The notes under the pieces were generated by a model that was given only the letters and a program-made list of their open reading frames with translations, ran no database searches and was not told the origin of the DNA. Made by a program: the position numbers and the translations under genes. DNA of 19,847 bases from Candidatus Aerophobota bacterium (GTDB taxonomy: Bacteria > Aerophobota > Aerophobia > Aerophobales > B3-G15): positions 1 through 19,847 of the forward strand of contig JAUWZM010000050.1 of assembly GCA_030615365.1 (NCBI GenBank). Direction: 5' to 3'. Below, piece after piece: positions 12,884 to 19,847 of the stretch. Each line of letters starts with the position of its first letter. Position 1 is the stretch's first letter.

Positions 12884-14818
12884 GTGATAAGAAAATTAAT
12901 GATTGTGCTGTTAAGTGGGGCAATATGTCTATTAGCAGCAGCTCCACTGATAGCCGAGACAAACTGGGGTTGGTCTACCCTTCAAGAGTATGAACAAGTT
13001 ACGGGAAACAAGATAGAGAAATTCAATCAAGCTCCCATGTTAAGATTAAAAGTAGCTGCTGGTGAGCTTCCTCCCATAGAGGAAAGACTTCCCGAAGAGC
13101 CTTTGGTAGATAAACCATTGGAAGAGGTTGGAACATATGGAGGGGTACTTCGCACGAATATGGAATCTATGTTTCGCTGGGCTCCAACTTCAAATCACGT
13201 AGCTGAATATATACTTAACTTTGATCGTAAAATTGAAAATGTGGTTGCCAACATTGCCAAAGCCTGGGAATTCTCAGAAGATGGAAAAACTTTTACCCTG
13301 TACTTTAGAAAAGGAATGAAGTGGTCAGATGGTGCACCCTTTACAGTAGATGACATTCTCTTTTTCTGGGAAAGTGTTGTTTTGAATGATGAAATCACAC
13401 CAGTTAAGCCTGCACACTGGAAGCCCGGTGGCGAGTTAATGACAGTAGAAAAATTGGATGACTACACAGTTCGCTTTCACTTTAGTAAACCTTATTGGAC
13501 TATAGTTTACTGGTTGTGTAGTGCCTGGGAACAGGGAGATCAAAACGATATTTACCTTCCCCAACACGCCCTCAAAAAGTATCACATAGATTATAATCCT
13601 GAAGCAGATAAACTGGCAAAGGAGGAAGGCTACGATCATTGGTGGCAGTTTTTTAATGCCAAAAGAGAATCTGGGGGGCAAAAACACCCTAATCCAGAAA
13701 TTCCTGCTCTCGGTCCCTGGATAGTGAAAAAAATCTCAATTGAAGGAGTGGTATACGAGCGAAATCCCTATTACTATAAAATAGATACTGCTGGCAATCA
13801 ACTCCCCTATATAGATACAGTTAAAGCTCGGGTATCTGGCAACGTTGTCATGGAGATACTATCCGGAGAATTAGATTACCAGGATTGGGGAACATTAATA
13901 AAAGATTATCCTGTTTTTATGGAAGGAGCAGAAAAGGGAGGATATAAGGTTTGGTTAGCTCCCAACCTCTGGGGTTCAGGTGCTGCCTATTACATTGCTC
14001 AGAACTACGCTGAGGATCCCGCCGTAGGTGAGATTTTAAGAGATGTAAGATTTCGCCAAGCTCTGTCTTTAGCTATTAATCGTGAGGAACTCAACGAGCT
14101 TTTGTCTTTAGGGAAAGGTGTGCCGCGGGCAGCAACAGTTCATCCAAGTGTTAGCTTTTACAAAGAGGAATGGGCAAGGGCTTATGCTGACTATGATCCA
14201 GAGGAAGCTAATACAATTTTAGATGAAATGGGATTGGATAAACGAGACAAAGAAGGATTCCGTCTTAGACCTGATGGTGAAACTCTTTTTATAGTAATAA
14301 TGGATACTAAGTGGATTGAGTATAGCGAGCTCCTTAAAGAGTACTGGGAAGACGTTGGAATTAAAACCGCTGTAAGACCTGTAGAGATTGCTTATATGTT
14401 CACTAATTTTCTTGCCGGCACATATATGGTTGCTCCCTGGGTCTTTGATGTTTGCACAGAATGGGCTCTTGCCGCGGCTATGAATATTCACATTAAACTA
14501 GTTTTATCCGCTCCACAGTGGTGGAACTGGTGGAATACCAAGGGTGAAAAGGGTGAGGAGCCACCAGATGAGTTAAAAAGAATGTGGTCCCTGTACGACG
14601 AGGTAGCATATCTTCCGGAAGAGGAAAGAAACAAGGCATTAAAAGAGATCTTTGATATCTGGGCTGAGGGTCTTTGGATGATTGGCACTGTAGGTAGGAT
14701 TGCAAGGCCTGCTATAGCCAATATTAACCTGGGGAACGTCTATACCGATAATTATACTGGTGCCTCTGTAGGAGTTGGTAACTATAATCGCTTGTATCAG
14801 CTCTTCTGGAAGAAGTAG
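12884..14818 (+). CDS. ABC transporter substrate-binding protein, family 5 (paralog 1)
   Basis: This 644-residue secreted protein starts at GTG with AAGGAGG 6 nt upstream. Its signal peptide is about 1-24 (KLMIVLLSGAICLLAAAPLIA); there is no proper lipobox before Cys15, so it is probably free or otherwise anchored. The SBP_bac_5 signature AWEFSEDGKTFTLYFRKGMK followed by WSDGAPFTVDD is typical of DppA/OppA-like peptide, nickel or oligosaccharide binding proteins. Also present are LGPWIVKKISIEGVVYERNP followed by YYYKID, and DVRFRQALSLAINREELNEL, the second-lobe helix. The N-terminal ELPPIEERLPEEPLV extension belongs to a subgroup of this family. No permease or ATPase gene accompanies it here. 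The paralog at 15992 has a near-identical signal peptide but differing ligand-lobe segments, suggesting different substrates. The ligand cannot be named. Confidence 0.9.
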   Translation: MIRKLMIVLLSGAICLLAAAPLIAETNWGWSTLQEYEQVTGNKIEKFNQAPMLRLKVAAGELPPIEERLPEEPLVDKPLEEVGTYGGVLRTNMESMFRWAPTSNHVAEYILNFDRKIENVVANIAKAWEFSEDGKTFTLYFRKGMKWSDGAPFTVDDILFFWESVVLNDEITPVKPAHWKPGGELMTVEKLDDYTVRFHFSKPYWTIVYWLCSAWEQGDQNDIYLPQHALKKYHIDYNPEADKLAKEEGYDHWWQFFNAKRESGGQKHPNPEIPALGPWIVKKISIEGVVYERNPYYYKIDTAGNQLPYIDTVKARVSGNVVMEILSGELDYQDWGTLIKDYPVFMEGAEKGGYKVWLAPNLWGSGAAYYIAQNYAEDPAVGEILRDVRFRQALSLAINREELNELLSLGKGVPRAATVHPSVSFYKEEWARAYADYDPEEANTILDEMGLDKRDKEGFRLRPDGETLFIVIMDTKWIEYSELLKEYWEDVGIKTAVRPVEIAYMFTNFLAGTYMVAPWVFDVCTEWALAAAMNIHIKLVLSAPQWWNWWNTKGEKGEEPPDELKRMWSLYDEVAYLPEEERNKALKEIFDIWAEGLWMIGTVGRIARPAIANINLGNVYTDNYTGASVGVGNYNRLYQLFWKK

Positions 14819-14830
14819 TAAGAAGTGCCA

Positions 14831-14870
14831 CCAGGATCTCTGCCTTTTTTCAGGCAGAGATCCTGGTTTA
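14831..14870 (+). terminator. Terminator-like hairpin after binding-protein gene 1
   Basis: A perfect 15-bp stem CCAGGATCTCTGCCT / AGGCAGAGATCCTGG with loop TTTTTC is followed only by TTTA, so termination may be partial. The homologous hairpin after paralog 2 has A-T to G-C compensatory changes. Confidence 0.7.
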
Positions 14871-14885
14871 TCCAAGGAAAAGAAA

Positions 14886-15713
14886 ATGGAAGATCAAAAA
14901 GATCAATTATTAGGCAAGGGAGACTATCATATTGAAAAGTGGCGATTACAGGGAGAAATTCCTCTCATAATTTGGGCTAAGAGTACTTTAAAAAAGAAAC
15001 CTGTGGTAATATTTCACCATGGATACGGTGCATCTAAAGAACAACTTGTTGGATGGGCACCTCCTTTAGCTGAAGCTGGATTTTTAGTTGTCCTGCCCGA
15101 TGCTCATCATCATGGAGAGTCTCGAGATCCAGAATTTGGAGCTTTTGAAGCCAGCAACCGAGAAAACTTCCCCAGAGAGTCGCTTATAGATATGGCTGCT
15201 ACAATAGAAAAAGATAAATTCATTATCAATTTTTTAAAAAAAAGAGAAGATGTGCAGAAAGAAAATATTGGTATAGCTGGAAACTCTATGGGAGGGCATA
15301 TAAGCTTGGCAGCCATTCCTCTGTACAAAGAGATAAAAGCAGCGGTGATTATTGCGGGAGCGGCAGAATGGGAAACTCTGATAAAAGAGACTAATTTATT
15401 TGATTTAACCGGCTGGAAAAGAGATTTAGAAAATCAGATTGGTAAAAAAGAACGAGAACTGCTAAGAAAATATGAACCCATAAGATACTTGAATAGATAT
15501 CCTCCTATTCCCATTTTATTTTTGCATGGAGCAGAGGACAAGATTGTGCCTATAAATTGTATCGAAAAATTCTACAAAAAAATAAGACCTTTTTATCCTC
15601 CAGGGAGAATAAAATTCAAGAAATTACCAGGGCTCAATCATTCTACCCTTGGTTCTTATAAGTATCTTGTACCAGATACTATAGACTGGCTTAAGAGATT
15701 TTGTAATTATTAA
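14886..15713 (+). CDS. Alpha/beta-hydrolase (esterase/peptidase-like)
   Basis: This 275-residue soluble hydrolase starts at ATG 14886, preceded by AAGGAAAAG; the longer upstream frame overlaps the preceding gene and hairpin and is not used. The fold shows HHGYGAS (44-50, oxyanion loop), the nucleophile elbow GNSMGG with Ser134, the acid in LHGAEDKIVP (Asp218) and LNHST with His252, a full Ser-Asp-His triad. Strand order and length match YjfP/YitV-like esterases, which hydrolyse carboxyl esters; prolyl-oligopeptidase-like activity is the other option. There is no signal peptide, so it acts inside the cell. It lies between two homologous binding-protein units but is not itself duplicated. It probably processes an imported ester, an inference from position. 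Confidence 0.85.
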   Translation: MEDQKDQLLGKGDYHIEKWRLQGEIPLIIWAKSTLKKKPVVIFHHGYGASKEQLVGWAPPLAEAGFLVVLPDAHHHGESRDPEFGAFEASNRENFPRESLIDMAATIEKDKFIINFLKKREDVQKENIGIAGNSMGGHISLAAIPLYKEIKAAVIIAGAAEWETLIKETNLFDLTGWKRDLENQIGKKERELLRKYEPIRYLNRYPPIPILFLHGAEDKIVPINCIEKFYKKIRPFYPPGRIKFKKLPGLNHSTLGSYKYLVPDTIDWLKRFCNY

Positions 15714-15762
15714 GCCAGGGATGGGCACTGATGTTTTTGTCTAACAGGATTTACCGAATCTG

Positions 15763-15991
15763 GATAATACAAGGCGAAAAGGAGGTGATGAGAGATAGGT
15801 ATGCCAAATAGTTCGGCAAAAAGAAGTTTTCCAAAAGAGAAAAATATTGAAAACTTCTTACTTTTGGAAGCTTTCAAGAAAGGATACACCATGGTAATAG
15901 AAAAGATCAAATAACGACGATACGAACTGGGAGCACAGACTCAAAGTAAACAGGTCAAGATGTCTGTGTTATCAGATCAAGGAGGAAAAAA
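15763..15991 (+). promoter_or_regulatory. Leader of binding-protein gene 2, conserved with leader 1
   Basis: GATAATACAAGGCGAA is followed by AAGGAGGTGAT (15779-15789), a full-length complement of the 16S rRNA 3' end. The block identical with leader 1 runs at 15828-15881. GAAGTTTTC (15823-15831) can pair with GAAAACTTC (15849-15857), or TTCCAAAAG (15829-15837) with CTTTTGGAA (15861-15869); the two choices overlap and exclude each other. Unlike leader 1 it has an extra stretch (15882-15975) with a CACAGAC/GTCTGTG stem (15934-15940, 15962-15968) before the AAGGAGG site of the gene. Confidence 0.55.
15801..15914 (+). CDS. Leader small ORF 2, 37 residues, paralog of small ORF 1
   Basis: ATGCC opens a frame encoding MPNSSAKRS, then FPKEKNIENFLLLEAFKK exactly as in small ORF 1, then GYTMVIEKIK and stop, 77 nt before the binding-protein gene. 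The frame is kept in both copies although the sequences on either side of the identical block have changed. Translation start is uncertain: the very strong AAGGAGGTGAT upstream is spaced better for ATG 15788, which would give only a 7-residue peptide ending inside the ORF 2 start region. Function is unknown: leader peptide, small transporter-associated protein, or by-product of an RNA element. Confidence 0.35.
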   Translation: MPNSSAKRSFPKEKNIENFLLLEAFKKGYTMVIEKIK

Positions 15992-17950
15992 GTGATAAGA
16001 AAATTAATGATTGTGCTGTTAAGTGGGGCAATATGCCTATTGGCAGCAGCTCCACTGGTAGCCGAGACAAACTGGGGCTGGAGCACCCTGCAAGAGTATG
16101 AGGAAGATACCGGAAACAAGATAGAAAAGTTCAATGAAGCTTCTATGTTAAGATTAAAAGTGGCCGCCGGTGAGCTTCCTCCCGTAGAGGAAAGGCTTCC
16201 TGAGGAGCCTTTGGTGGATAAGGTAATTGATGAGGTTGGAACATATGGAGGAGTACTTCGCCTAGCTGCGACATATACGGCTCTTCCACTTCCAGCTTCA
16301 CTTCATACAACGTTAGAGTACATGCTTAACTTCGATCGTAAAGCTGAAAAAGCAGTGCCCAACATTGCTAAAGGATGGGAATTCTCAGATGAAGGAAAAA
16401 CTCTTACCTTGTACTTAAGAAAAGGAATGAAATGGTCCGATGGTGCACCCTTTACCGCAGATGATATAATCTTTTACTGGGAGAGTGTTGTTTTAAATAA
16501 TGAAATCACACCAGTTAAGCCTAAAGAGTGGATGCCCGGCGGAAAATTAATGACTGTAGAAAAAGTAGATGATTACACAGTTTCCTTTCATTTCAGCAAA
16601 TCTTATTGGAGTGTATTTTGGCGTCTGTGTGGGGTCGAGTTTAGGGGGGGTCAAAATGATATTTTCCTGCCCAAACACGCTCTTAAAAAGTATCATGCAG
16701 ATTATAATGCTGAAGCAGACGAGCTGGCAAAAGAGAACGGTTATGATCATTGGTGGCAGCTCTTTAATAACAAAAGAGATTTCCTGTTAGGTAGACAACT
16801 GCATATAGAGATTCCTACCCTTGGTCCCTGGATAGTAAAACAACTGCTACCTGAGGGGCTGGTATACGAGCGAAATCCCTATTATTATAAGATAGATACT
16901 GCTGGCAATCAACTTCCCTATATTGATACGGTTAAAGCGACTGTATTCGGGGATGATAAGACCAAGGCCTTGAAAACATTGGCCGGAGAATACGATTTTA
17001 TAGAATGGTTTACGAGTCTGGGAGATTATCCTGTATTTATGGAAGCAGCAGAAAAAGGTGGATATTATGTTTGGCTGGTCAAGGGTACTAGTGGTTCAGG
17101 AGCCGCCGGCTGTATAGTCAACCAGAATTATAATGAGGATCCTGTCATGGGTGAGATTCTAAGAGATGTAAGGTTCCGCAGGGCTTTATCTTTGGCAATT
17201 AATCGTGAGGAATTTAATGAGCTCTTCGCTTTTGGAAAAAGCACACCACGTCAAGCAACGGTTACCCCAGCTTGTAGCTTTTACAAAGAGGAATGGGGTA
17301 AATCTTATGCTGAATATGATCCAGAGGAAGCTAACAGACTTTTGGATGAAATGGGGTTAGATAAACGGGATAAAGAGGGATTTCGCCTTAGACCTGATGG
17401 TAAAACTCTCCTTCTGGTCCCGTTACATGTTACAGATGCTGTACGAATTGAGTGGAGTGAGATGACTAAGGAGTACTGGGAAGATGTTGGAATCAAGATC
17501 TCTATCAAGCCCGCAGAGCGTATGTATTTGATGACTTGTTTGGCTGCCGGTACACATATGATTTTCCCCTGGGGCTTTACTAATGCTGCAGAGTACGCAA
17601 TTGCAGTAGGTGCCAATCAGTTTATTAAAGGATGGGGATGGGCTCCACTGTGGCGAAGCTGGTGGGATACAAATGGTGAAAGTGGAGAGGAGCCACCAGA
17701 ACAGGTAAAAAGGATGTGGTCCTTGTACGATGAGGTACCATATCTTCCAGAAGAGGAAAAAAACAAAGCATTAGAAGAGATCTTTGATATCTGGGCTGAA
17801 AACGTTTGGCAAGTTGGTGTTATAGGCATAGGACAGGTCAATGTTATAACAAATATTAATCTGAGAAATGTCCTAACAGGTGGTTACATCGGTACCTCTA
17901 CAGGACTCGGTACGTTTTGGCGCTTATACCAATTTTTCTGGAAAAAGTAG
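15992..17950 (+). CDS. ABC transporter substrate-binding protein, family 5 (paralog 2)
   Basis: This 652-residue secreted binding protein starts at GTG with AAGGAGG 6 nt upstream. Its first 24 residues and their codons are nearly identical to paralog 1. SBP_bac_5 segments are GWEFSDEGKTLTLYLRKGMK followed by WSDGAPFTADD, LGPWIVKQLLPEGLVYERNP followed by YYYKID, and DVRFRRALSLAINREEFNEL. Differences from paralog 1 cluster around residues 85-105, 315-375 and 470-545, surface and ligand-lobe regions, which fits divergence in substrate. An eight-residue net length difference arises from small insertions there. It would deliver a ligand to a family-5 permease/ATPase complex encoded elsewhere. The whole unit, from leader to terminator, is a tandem duplicate interrupted by the hydrolase gene. 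Confidence 0.9.
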   Translation: MIRKLMIVLLSGAICLLAAAPLVAETNWGWSTLQEYEEDTGNKIEKFNEASMLRLKVAAGELPPVEERLPEEPLVDKVIDEVGTYGGVLRLAATYTALPLPASLHTTLEYMLNFDRKAEKAVPNIAKGWEFSDEGKTLTLYLRKGMKWSDGAPFTADDIIFYWESVVLNNEITPVKPKEWMPGGKLMTVEKVDDYTVSFHFSKSYWSVFWRLCGVEFRGGQNDIFLPKHALKKYHADYNAEADELAKENGYDHWWQLFNNKRDFLLGRQLHIEIPTLGPWIVKQLLPEGLVYERNPYYYKIDTAGNQLPYIDTVKATVFGDDKTKALKTLAGEYDFIEWFTSLGDYPVFMEAAEKGGYYVWLVKGTSGSGAAGCIVNQNYNEDPVMGEILRDVRFRRALSLAINREEFNELFAFGKSTPRQATVTPACSFYKEEWGKSYAEYDPEEANRLLDEMGLDKRDKEGFRLRPDGKTLLLVPLHVTDAVRIEWSEMTKEYWEDVGIKISIKPAERMYLMTCLAAGTHMIFPWGFTNAAEYAIAVGANQFIKGWGWAPLWRSWWDTNGESGEEPPEQVKRMWSLYDEVPYLPEEEKNKALEEIFDIWAENVWQVGVIGIGQVNVITNINLRNVLTGGYIGTSTGLGTFWRLYQFFWKK

Positions 17951-17961
17951 AAAAAGAAACC

Positions 17962-18005
17962 AACAAGGGTTTCTGTCTTTTCTTTCAGGCAGAGACCCTT
18001 GTTTT
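17962..18005 (+). terminator. Rho-independent terminator after binding-protein gene 2
   Basis: AACAAGGGTTTCTG (17962-17975) pairs with CAGAGACCCTTGTT (17990-18003) with one G-T wobble, and the right arm runs into a short T tract (18002-18005). It is homologous to the hairpin at 14831-14866, with paired substitutions in the arms. Confidence 0.75.
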
Positions 18006-18078
18006 GATAATGCCAAAATAATATAAAAGAATACGGAAAATTATACAAGATTTTAATATCTAAGATTAGGAGATAACC

Positions 18079-19098
18079 ATGGAAACTTTAAATAATGAAT
18101 CTTTAAAAAAAGGCATTGCTAAAGATAATCCCAGTTCCGATAGATTTGCAATATGCACTGCTAATTTGGATGGGAAAAATATGGCAAAGATTATTTCAGA
18201 TCCTTACAGGCGAATGAGCCATACACGAGTCTCACCAGATAAAAAATGGATTACCTTTACCCGTTTCAACAATGAAAGAACACCGGACCTTGCAACAGGA
18301 AGGAGCGGTTCATTTAATGAAACAGAAATTATACTCATTCGTCTGGATGGCACTGGATTGAAAATTCTTATTCCACCTCGTAAAGGGATACTTGCATGCA
18401 ACAGCTATTGGACATCTGATGGCAAAGCTCTTTTATATGTTTCTACTAACAATCCAGGCAGAAGACCACAGATCGATCGAATAGATTTAAATGATAATAT
18501 GGAAATTCAAAAGATTACTAAACTTCCTGTGCCTGAATATCTTTTGCCAGTAGATCCTCATCAGGTGGATAATTTAATTGTTTTTTCTGCTATTAATACT
18601 ATGGGGAAAAAAGATAGAGGAACATGGATTATGAACGCTGATGGCACTAATCTTAAACAACTCGCCTGGCCCAAAGAAGATCCAGAAGGTAAAGATCTAA
18701 TGGCCAGACATAAAGCTGGAACTGGCGATAATGATCCAAAGCTTTCCCCTGATGGTTCCAAGATAGCCTTTATGCGTCATATAGTAGGTAGATATTACTG
18801 GCATATTCACATTGTAGATGTTAAAACTGGCCAGGAAAAAGATCTCTCTGCTGAGTATATTCCACTGGGCTATCCTGCAATGGATGCCATGCCTGAATGG
18901 TCCAGCGATGGAAGACTTCTGATCTTTTGGTACGTAGATCAGAAGACTAACCAAAAAGATCTATACACTATGAAACCTAATGGCAGCGAACGAAAGAGGA
19001 TTCCTCTACCTCGGAGAAACTTTTATGTGCATGTATCCTTCTTCCCAGGAGATGGTTCAGGAAAGAAGGCAAGGATTCTCTTTTCTGTTGAGAAATGA
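18079..19098 (+). CDS. TolB-like PD40 beta-propeller protein, cytoplasmic
   Basis: This 339-residue protein is built of WD40-like/PD40 repeats: TRVSPDKKWITFTRF (49-63), SYWTSDGKALLYVS (109-122), PKLSPDGSKIAFMRH (220-234) and PEWSSDGRLLIFWYV (272-286), each the 'SPDGKxIAF' blade. It has no signal peptide, unlike TolB, so it should be cytoplasmic. Related propellers include oligogalacturonide lyases and sensor domains; their catalytic His residues cannot be assigned here, although H48, H161, H211 and H242/H244 are available. The start is supported by TAGGAG 7 nt upstream. It follows the second binding-protein unit after its terminator and so probably has its own promoter. A role in the same catabolic cluster is inferred by proximity. 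Confidence 0.75.
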   Translation: METLNNESLKKGIAKDNPSSDRFAICTANLDGKNMAKIISDPYRRMSHTRVSPDKKWITFTRFNNERTPDLATGRSGSFNETEIILIRLDGTGLKILIPPRKGILACNSYWTSDGKALLYVSTNNPGRRPQIDRIDLNDNMEIQKITKLPVPEYLLPVDPHQVDNLIVFSAINTMGKKDRGTWIMNADGTNLKQLAWPKEDPEGKDLMARHKAGTGDNDPKLSPDGSKIAFMRHIVGRYYWHIHIVDVKTGQEKDLSAEYIPLGYPAMDAMPEWSSDGRLLIFWYVDQKTNQKDLYTMKPNGSERKRIPLPRRNFYVHVSFFPGDGSGKKARILFSVEK

Positions 19099-19321
19099 TC
19101 TTCCTTTTAATATACAAGGGTAATGAAAGAATTCCTGCAAGATCTCCTTTTTGGAAGGAAGGATTCGAGAAAAACAAAGAATAAAATAAATCATATATCT
19201 GTGTATCTATTTCTAAAAATATGACCAAGATCAACATACCTATAAATATAGGATTTTGTAAATTTCAATATGCAAGTAGCTAAGTCATTTTATATAACAT
19301 TAACACAGGGAGGATAGAAAG

Positions 19322-19687
19322 ATGAAAAAAGTCAAATGTGGCGAAAATCCAAGAGAACTATCTCACAATGATACCGTTTATGTAGAAGAAATATTTACTA
19401 AAGAAGAAATGCAAAACGAGGATATAGTGTACGGGGCTAAGAGGGGTATATTGGATCCAGGAATGACTCTAGAAGCACATAAACATCCGACAATAGAAAT
19501 ATATGTATTCTTGAAAGGCACTGGACGCATGACCATTGGCAAGAATAATTTTAATGTTGAAGGAGGAGATATCATACTTATCCCTTACAATGAAATGCAT
19601 ACAGTCACAAATCCCAAGAATACCAAGGAAGAACTTCACTGGTTTTCGATGGGCTATGCAATAAGGACGAAGTCGGGGAAAGTTTAG
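19322..19687 (+). CDS. Single-domain cupin protein
   Basis: This 121-residue small beta-barrel protein shows cupin motif 1 DPGMTLEAHKHPTIEIYVFL followed by KGTG, and motif 2 GGDIILIPYNEMHTVTN. The metal ligands are visible: His53, His55, Glu59 and His93, so it likely binds a divalent metal (Fe, Mn, Ni or Zn). Single-domain cupins act as isomerases, dioxygenases, sugar-acid decarboxylases or small-molecule sensors; which applies cannot be read from sequence. The start has GGGAGG 9 nt upstream. The 223 bp before it hold a degraded stretch similar to the binding-protein leaders. It may convert a sugar- or acid-type metabolite handled by the cluster, an inference. Confidence 0.88.
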   Translation: MKKVKCGENPRELSHNDTVYVEEIFTKEEMQNEDIVYGAKRGILDPGMTLEAHKHPTIEIYVFLKGTGRMTIGKNNFNVEGGDIILIPYNEMHTVTNPKNTKEELHWFSMGYAIRTKSGKV

Positions 19688-19785
19688 AACTATCTAGTGG
19701 AGTGGACCCCTAGGAAGCTGGTGAAAAACCCCCTTAAATTTCATCACATTTTCATCTGAACTTTGTTCTTTCTCAAGTAAAATAT

Positions 19786-19814
19786 TTGACAAAAATCCTT
19801 ATCCATAGTATAAT
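19786..19814 (+). promoter_or_regulatory. Consensus sigma70 promoter reading out of the window
   Basis: TTGACA (19786-19791), 17-bp spacer, TATAAT (19809-19814): a perfect match in both hexamers and spacing. Transcription would begin near 19821 and run past the end of the window, so the next gene is on the plus strand beyond 19847. Confidence 0.75.
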
Positions 19815-19847
19815 AGAAGCGATTTTGAAGTTAAAAAATACTTATGA

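Noticed and set aside
14775..14885. Longer N-terminus for the hydrolase
   Set aside because: It would overlap the end of the binding-protein gene and translate the terminator hairpin; the ATG at 14886 has an SD and matches the fold start.

Overview
The window is an AT-rich bacterial chromosome segment: strong Shine-Dalgarno (SD) sites, consensus sigma70 promoters, closely packed operons and heavy use of AGA/AGG/ATA codons. A PPi-type phosphofructokinase, a radical-SAM ThiC and a set of URO-D-family (corrinoid methyltransferase-like) proteins suggest an anaerobic or fermentative, probably uncultivated lineage. The sequence does not fix the phylum.

Layout. (1) 1-325: the broken 3' end of a DDE transposase. 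(2) 539-1625: an XRE-type regulator divergent from a small winged-helix-like protein, with mirrored -35 boxes inside an inverted repeat. (3) 1845-4878: pfk (minus) and thiC (plus), divergently transcribed. A 155-bp MITE-like element with terminal inverted repeats and a target duplication sits between their promoters. A structured-RNA mobile element resembling HEARO (the omega-RNA of IscB elements) sits exactly between an SD site and the thiC start codon. (4) 4887-8738 (minus): a four-gene ABC-2 operon (ATPase, membrane-anchored beta-sandwich protein, permease, anchored extracytoplasmic protein) in which every junction is an ATGA stop/start overlap. (5) 8739-9123: a long imperfect hairpin abutting another MITE copy, whose right end lies directly before the next gene. 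(6) 9124-12645: three URO-D-superfamily genes in a row, the third with a one-base frameshift. (7) 12738-18005: two copies of a unit made of leader, family-5 solute-binding protein and terminator hairpin, separated by an alpha/beta-hydrolase gene. Both leaders share an approximately 54-nt identical block that encodes a short peptide and can form alternative hairpins. (8) 18079-19687: a TolB-like beta-propeller protein and a cupin, then a consensus promoter reading out of the window.

The right half looks like a catabolic or uptake cluster (URO-D-type methyltransferases, two orphan binding proteins, esterase-like hydrolase, beta-propeller, cupin) for an unknown, possibly methylated or esterified organic substrate. 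The two most interesting observations are the HEARO-like insertion that separates the thiC ribosome-binding site from its start codon, and the duplicated, strongly conserved leader/small ORF in front of each binding-protein gene.
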